Source: Halobacteriovorax sp.
GTDB lineage: Bacteria > Bdellovibrionota > Bacteriovoracia > Bacteriovoracales > Bacteriovoracaceae
Assembly (NCBI GenBank): GCA_002720865.1
Contig: PBIO01000003.1
Location: 1 to 64,000, forward strand
Direction of reading: 5' to 3'
Length of the DNA: 64,000 bases
Shown here: piece after piece, positions 60,415-64,000 of the stretch
Layout: each line of letters begins with the position of its first letter
Numbering within the stretch: the first letter of the stretch is position 1
Program-made: the position numbers and the translations under genes
Notes under the pieces: generated by a model
What the model saw: the letters and a program-made list of their open reading frames with translations, nothing else
Database searches by the model: none
Told to the model about the DNA's origin: nothing

Positions 60415-62923
60415 GCTAGTCTCAATACTTTTAACTATTCTTTTAATCTCTTCTTGCTCATTAAAAGTAGAAGAAGAGAAGGCCGACGAGACAAGCTCGC
60501 AAGCCATAATCTTAGATAATCTAAGCATCTCCTCAGTTCAAAAAATCTATGAGAATTCTCAGAGTATAAATAGACCGACTCACAAGTCATTTCTGGTTAA
60601 GGCCTGTCTTAAAGAAACAGTCCTTCTTGAACCAATTAGGCTTCAGGATTTCCTCGTAGGAACAAAGCAAATAAAATCAGACTCAAACGGATGCTTACAC
60701 TGGAGTGAAAAGGCTCCCATGAGCTCTTCAATGGAAAACCGATACATTAGATTTTCTAAAAAACTAGTTTCACTTGGAAGTGCTAGGGAAGAGATCAAAA
60801 TTGAGTACGCTTTTAATTTGTATACTGACACTTTTGTAAACCTGGCCCTAGAGAGATTACCAGAAGATGCTTTTCAAACGGCAGCTAAAGATGAGCTTAA
60901 GGTTGACTTTGATATGACTGACTTAACTATCTATTTTGGTGGTTATGATTCAGCCCACGATGACTCTAGAACAGAGAAAAAAGTCATCTCAAAATGGATA
61001 GGCTGCTTTAAGTATAAAGCAGATATGAACTCCCTATCTAATCAGATCGTTGAAATGAAAGTCGTTGATGAGGACGGAGAAGTCGTTCAAGAAGTTGTCA
61101 ATAAAACGGATCTTAAAGGCTGTCTTAGAGCAAATATTTATACGGAGTACGATCAGTTTCAGCCTATTCGCTGGATTCCAAGAAAGCTTGTGGTTAAGGT
61201 CGTTGAAGGCCCCCTCGCTTCTCAAGTCTTAGAAAGACAAATCTATATTAACCCATGGGTTAATGGACGAAATCACGGTTGGGATTCTAGAGCAGGGGAG
61301 CCACCATCAAACCCAGTTGGAGAGAAGGCCAAGCTCTTTATTGATAATGTTCGCTATACCTTTCTTGGCAATAGAGAAGACGGTTATAAAGTTAATAAGT
61401 TCTTAGATCTTTCTGTAACAAAGTCATACCTAATTGAATTGAGACCTAAGATTGATAGGGGACATAGCTTTTCTACCAATAGAATTATCGAAGATATTTA
61501 TACAGGCCGCTTTCGCCTACGTATTGGTGTTCTTGGGGCCAATAAAGAAGTCGCCGAACTGACGGCTGAGTCTGCCTCGAAATACCGGTACATCACGGGA
61601 ATTGAAAAAGAAGTTGAAGTGGTGAATAACAAAATAATCACTTCAATTGACCTTCCCTTTAGATTTGAAGATCTAGCAGAGTCTTCAGCTAGAACAGTGG
61701 CCGTTATTGAACTCTCTCCACTATCAGATGATACCAATCTTCAGTCCGTAGTGGTCTCTGGAAACTTTCTTGCTTCTTCTCACCAACTAAGTGTGGGACT
61801 AAGACCCCATAATAATAACTTAGATGTTCAATCAGAACTAAATATTAGCAATCTTCTTCTTGCGCAAAAATTAGATCATATAGCTAAGAACGATGATCCT
61901 AACCAAGAACTTGAATCTAACTGGAAGGGAAGCACTACTGAGCTTTTTAAGGCCCTACAAAAAGATAATCAGCTAAAGCAAGAACCTATCTTAACCTTGA
62001 CGACCCTTTCAAAAAAAGAATCGGAAACTCTTGTTAGCTCAAAAGCTAATCTGCAAATAAAAAGAAAACTATGTGAAAGCTTTTATCCTAAGAAAAAGAT
62101 AAGCGGCATTATTTTTGATTCTTATTCACATCCTATTGAGTACTCAGACTGCTTAAGAGATCCAGATAAGCACCTACTGATTACAAAACATAAGCATATT
62201 CAAAATATTATTGGCAAAACTCAAAAACTCTATACCAGCACCGATAAAATTAGCATCGGCACTGGCTTTCTTGTCTATGATGGAAAGAGCCGTAGAACCT
62301 CAAAGGCCAAGAGAATTTCCTTTGGTGGAAGTATTAGCGGAAGCATTGAAATTCCTTTCCTCAAAATCCTAAGCCTTGGAGTTGGGGCCAACGCGGATAT
62401 TTCCAAAATGTGGTCAAGGGATCATACCACCGGAACCACTTCCCGCGCTCAATTCTCAAGAAGTAGAAACCTCTTCGTGGATGAAATTAAACTTGGCTTT
62501 AATGCCAACCTTAAAAACTGCGTCCTTATCCAGGGAAAACCCTATGAGGAATCAAGTGGTGGCTGGTTAAATAGCTCCACGGTTCAAAAGCATAATAAAA
62601 AACGCTTCCAGCTCTGCAGCTCTTCTCCCTCTGAAGAATGGGTAGAAGAAAGCTGGTTTTATATCGGTGAGCAAAAGCCAAGTCATTCAATGCTAAGAGA
62701 CCCTTGGAGTATCTCTGAAAACTACCTTGGAAAAATCATTCGAGGGAAAAGCAACTATGAAAATTTCTACAATCTTATGACTGACGATACAAAAGTTATC
62801 TTCCTAGAAAAAGTAGAAACCATGCAAGGAAACGACAAGTACATTCAAAGCTTCTACAAACCAAAAGAGCGCGCCATCCTAAAAGACATGGCCATCCCAG
62901 GAACGATTAACCAAGATATCTAG
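60401..62923 (+). CDS. Large predicted lipoprotein, 840 aa
   Basis: Lipobox LLISSC (Cys19). Family not recognised. Residues ~60-300 look like beta-sandwich segments (repeated 'VxLxxL' patterns with acidic ends); the C-terminal ~150 residues hold a Gly-rich stretch (ISFGGSISGSIEIPFLKIL) that may form membrane strands. Cys residues occur in CLKET, CLHW, CFKY, CLRD and CVLIQ. Overlaps the upstream barrel gene by 14 bp and the convergent peptidase gene by 17 bp. Confidence 0.62.
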   Translation: MTSYKLVSILLTILLISSCSLKVEEEKADETSSQAIILDNLSISSVQKIYENSQSINRPTHKSFLVKACLKETVLLEPIRLQDFLVGTKQIKSDSNGCLHWSEKAPMSSSMENRYIRFSKKLVSLGSAREEIKIEYAFNLYTDTFVNLALERLPEDAFQTAAKDELKVDFDMTDLTIYFGGYDSAHDDSRTEKKVISKWIGCFKYKADMNSLSNQIVEMKVVDEDGEVVQEVVNKTDLKGCLRANIYTEYDQFQPIRWIPRKLVVKVVEGPLASQVLERQIYINPWVNGRNHGWDSRAGEPPSNPVGEKAKLFIDNVRYTFLGNREDGYKVNKFLDLSVTKSYLIELRPKIDRGHSFSTNRIIEDIYTGRFRLRIGVLGANKEVAELTAESASKYRYITGIEKEVEVVNNKIITSIDLPFRFEDLAESSARTVAVIELSPLSDDTNLQSVVVSGNFLASSHQLSVGLRPHNNNLDVQSELNISNLLLAQKLDHIAKNDDPNQELESNWKGSTTELFKALQKDNQLKQEPILTLTTLSKKESETLVSSKANLQIKRKLCESFYPKKKISGIIFDSYSHPIEYSDCLRDPDKHLLITKHKHIQNIIGKTQKLYTSTDKISIGTGFLVYDGKSRRTSKAKRISFGGSISGSIEIPFLKILSLGVGANADISKMWSRDHTTGTTSRAQFSRSRNLFVDEIKLGFNANLKNCVLIQGKPYEESSGGWLNSSTVQKHNKKRFQLCSSSPSEEWVEESWFYIGEQKPSHSMLRDPWSISENYLGKIIRGKSNYENFYNLMTDDTKVIFLEKVETMQGNDKYIQSFYKPKERAILKDMAIPGTINQDI

Positions 62924-63587
62924 GAATAATCTTTTCCTCAGCATCGGCCGTCACCTTATAGGCGGCCTTTCCTGTTACGGAAGTCACTGCCTCCACTAGC
63001 TTCTCATTCTCATATAAAACACCTACGGAATCATCGCAGGCAATACCAGGCTTCATCCCTTCAGATAAAAGTCTACTATACTCAGGTCTTCTTTTTTCTT
63101 CCCCATCATAATGAGGGCAGCTGCTTCCTTCTAAAAAACCAAGACAATCAAGCTTATCAAGACCGACTCCACTTGAATCTGTCACGCCTTCCTCATACCA
63201 GCAAATTGCGCCAGCACTTAGACCCGCCATAACTGTTCCGTTTTCATAAGCTTCCCGAAGAATTTTATCAACGCCCCAGTCTCGCCAAAGAGTTAGCATA
63301 TTCCGTGTATTGCCTCCTCCCACATAAATTATATCCTGCTTAAGAAGAAAACTTTTTATATTCGCTGTAAAAGGCTTAAAAAGAGAGAGATGTCCCGTCG
63401 TACAATGATGTTTCTTAAAACCTTCATGAAATTTCTCGATATAAGAAACAGCATCTCCACTAGCGGTCCCAAGAAAACAAATCTTTGGCTTCTCCTTCTC
63501 ACTTAGAGATAAAACGTACTCATCTAATAAAGGATTTTCTGGTTCCATGGAAAAGCCGCCGCCTCCCATAGCAAAGATCTTTTTCAT
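62907..63587 (-). CDS. Dipeptidase E-like (S51) serine peptidase, 226 aa
   Basis: Cytoplasmic peptidase of the S51/class-I glutamine-amidotransferase-like fold: MAGLSAGAICWYEE contains the nucleophile Ser124; IIYVGGGNTRNML and the C-terminal DDSVGVLYEN are also characteristic. Family members cleave Asp-X dipeptides. The ATG at 63587 (GGAT upstream) is preferred over a TTG at 63599. It lies next to a DOPA-dioxygenase-like gene, five bases away. Confidence 0.85.
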   Translation of the reverse strand: MKKIFAMGGGGFSMEPENPLLDEYVLSLSEKEKPKICFLGTASGDAVSYIEKFHEGFKKHHCTTGHLSLFKPFTANIKSFLLKQDIIYVGGGNTRNMLTLWRDWGVDKILREAYENGTVMAGLSAGAICWYEEGVTDSSGVGLDKLDCLGFLEGSSCPHYDGEEKRRPEYSRLLSEGMKPGIACDDSVGVLYENEKLVEAVTSVTGKAAYKVTADAEEKIIPRYLG

Positions 63588-63591
63588 AAAA

Positions 63592-63927
63592 CTATCCAAA
63601 CATTTCCGTGTTTAAAGAATATTCTTTCCCAAGCCAAATCGTATGCTTCGTATGATCCTCTAAATCATTTCCCGTGTTCGGATGTATAAACAAAGATAGG
63701 CCCTGTCTCTTTTCTAAAAACCATTCCATCATCTCAGAAAAGTCTTCTCGCAAAACGCTCACCTGACAAGAGCCCTCCGGATGAGGCCCCACTGGCTTCT
63801 CCCAGATCCGCCCAATCTCCGTACCCGGCTTATCCACGGCAAGCTCCTCAAGAACCGCCCTTGCCTTAGCAATCTCTGATTCCTCTAAAGCATAATAAAG
63901 ATGAAAGTGATAATTTTTGATTTCCAT
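63592..63927 (-). CDS. DOPA 4,5-dioxygenase-like protein, 111 aa
   Basis: YHFHLYYALEE at the start, VGPHPEGSCQVSV and LSLFIHPNTGNDLEDHTKHTIWLG match the DOPA 4,5-dioxygenase family, including the HxH and HPxTG motifs with the conserved His that would bind iron. Plant and fungal members open the catechol ring; bacterial homologues are mostly uncharacterised. 111 aa is typical for bacterial ones. Coupled closely to the peptidase gene. Confidence 0.85.
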   Translation of the reverse strand: MEIKNYHFHLYYALEESEIAKARAVLEELAVDKPGTEIGRIWEKPVGPHPEGSCQVSVLREDFSEMMEWFLEKRQGLSLFIHPNTGNDLEDHTKHTIWLGKEYSLNTEMFG

Positions 63928-63963
63928 GGGGCTAGCTTAATGAGAAAATGAAAGAAAAGCGAG

Positions 63964-63979
63964 AGGTACGTGGTTACTT
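63964..63979 (+). repeat. Third copy of the aggtacctggttactt motif (one mismatch)
   Basis: aggtacgtggttactt differs at one base from 25002-25017. It sits in the short gap after the window's last gene; the window ends 21 bases later. Confidence 0.7.
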
Positions 63980-64000
63980 TTCGCGCAAACGGCTACTTAT

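Overview
The window looks like a piece of chromosome from a low-GC (roughly 35-40% by eye) Gram-negative bacterium, most likely a Bdellovibrio-like predator of the Bacteriovoracales group (Bacteriovorax, Halobacteriovorax, Peredibacter). This is an inference from the mix of genes: a lysine-rich histone H1-like protein, HD-GYP proteins, a MinD-like ATPase next to a J-domain/RodZ-like HTH fusion, many exported hydrolases and very large exported proteins of unknown family. There are no rRNAs, prophage genes, transposases or CRISPR arrays. One tRNA (Pro, anticodon GGG, CCA encoded) is present.

Layout. 1-3.2 kb (minus): H1-like repeat protein (cut by the window edge) and a TadG-like protein. 3.2-5.9 kb (plus): a structured GC-rich intergenic stretch, a zinc-ribbon membrane protein, ssb with a strong terminator, and an HD-GYP protein. 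5.9-10.5 kb (minus): glycolytic operon gap-pgk-tpiA, then secG and a class V aminotransferase. 10.6-17.2 kb: an alpha/beta-hydrolase-like protein (plus), then a minus-strand run MinD-like / J-HTH fusion / RluD-like / PgeF-like / VKOR-DsbA / TatD plus a small exported protein. 17.4-23.2 kb: polyprenol-kinase-like protein, GT-C glycosyltransferase, LON-domain protein, manA and several small exported proteins. 23.2-26.8 kb: papain-like protease whose 3' end is repeated beyond a two-gene membrane cassette, then cupin and methyltransferase genes, closed by an inverted repeat beside tRNA-Pro. 26.9-33 kb: ChaN-like, GIY-YIG, DUF5522, snapalysin-like metzincin, fadD and a lipoprotein whose first codons form a terminator-like hairpin. 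33.1-45.6 kb: giant exported proteins (1609 and 1366 aa), a 324-aa exported protein, an exported DNase I-like protein and another exported protein. 45.8-50.6 kb: a 44-aa ORF with its own promoter, a GT2-like enzyme, a second HD-GYP protein, metG and a SpoU methyltransferase. 50.6-55.4 kb: a regulatory-looking block (alpha/beta hydrolase, two HTH proteins, GNAT-like acyltransferase, SAM methyltransferase, short histidine kinase) with a perfect palindrome in its divergent promoter region. 55.4-63.9 kb: exported caspase/legumain-like peptidase, transglutaminase-like protein with a membrane partner, an outer-membrane-like protein overlapping a large lipoprotein, a dipeptidase-E-like peptidase and a DOPA-dioxygenase-like protein.

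The strongest candidates for undescribed biology are the block at 50.6-55.4 kb, the repeat-bounded cassette at 24.9-26.7 kb, the terminator hairpin inside a signal peptide at 31.6 kb, the giant exported proteins and three structured intergenic regions. Function was judged by motif recognition only; no database search was possible. Genes are packed tightly: many neighbours overlap as ATGA or TAATG, and several convergent pairs overlap at their 3' ends.
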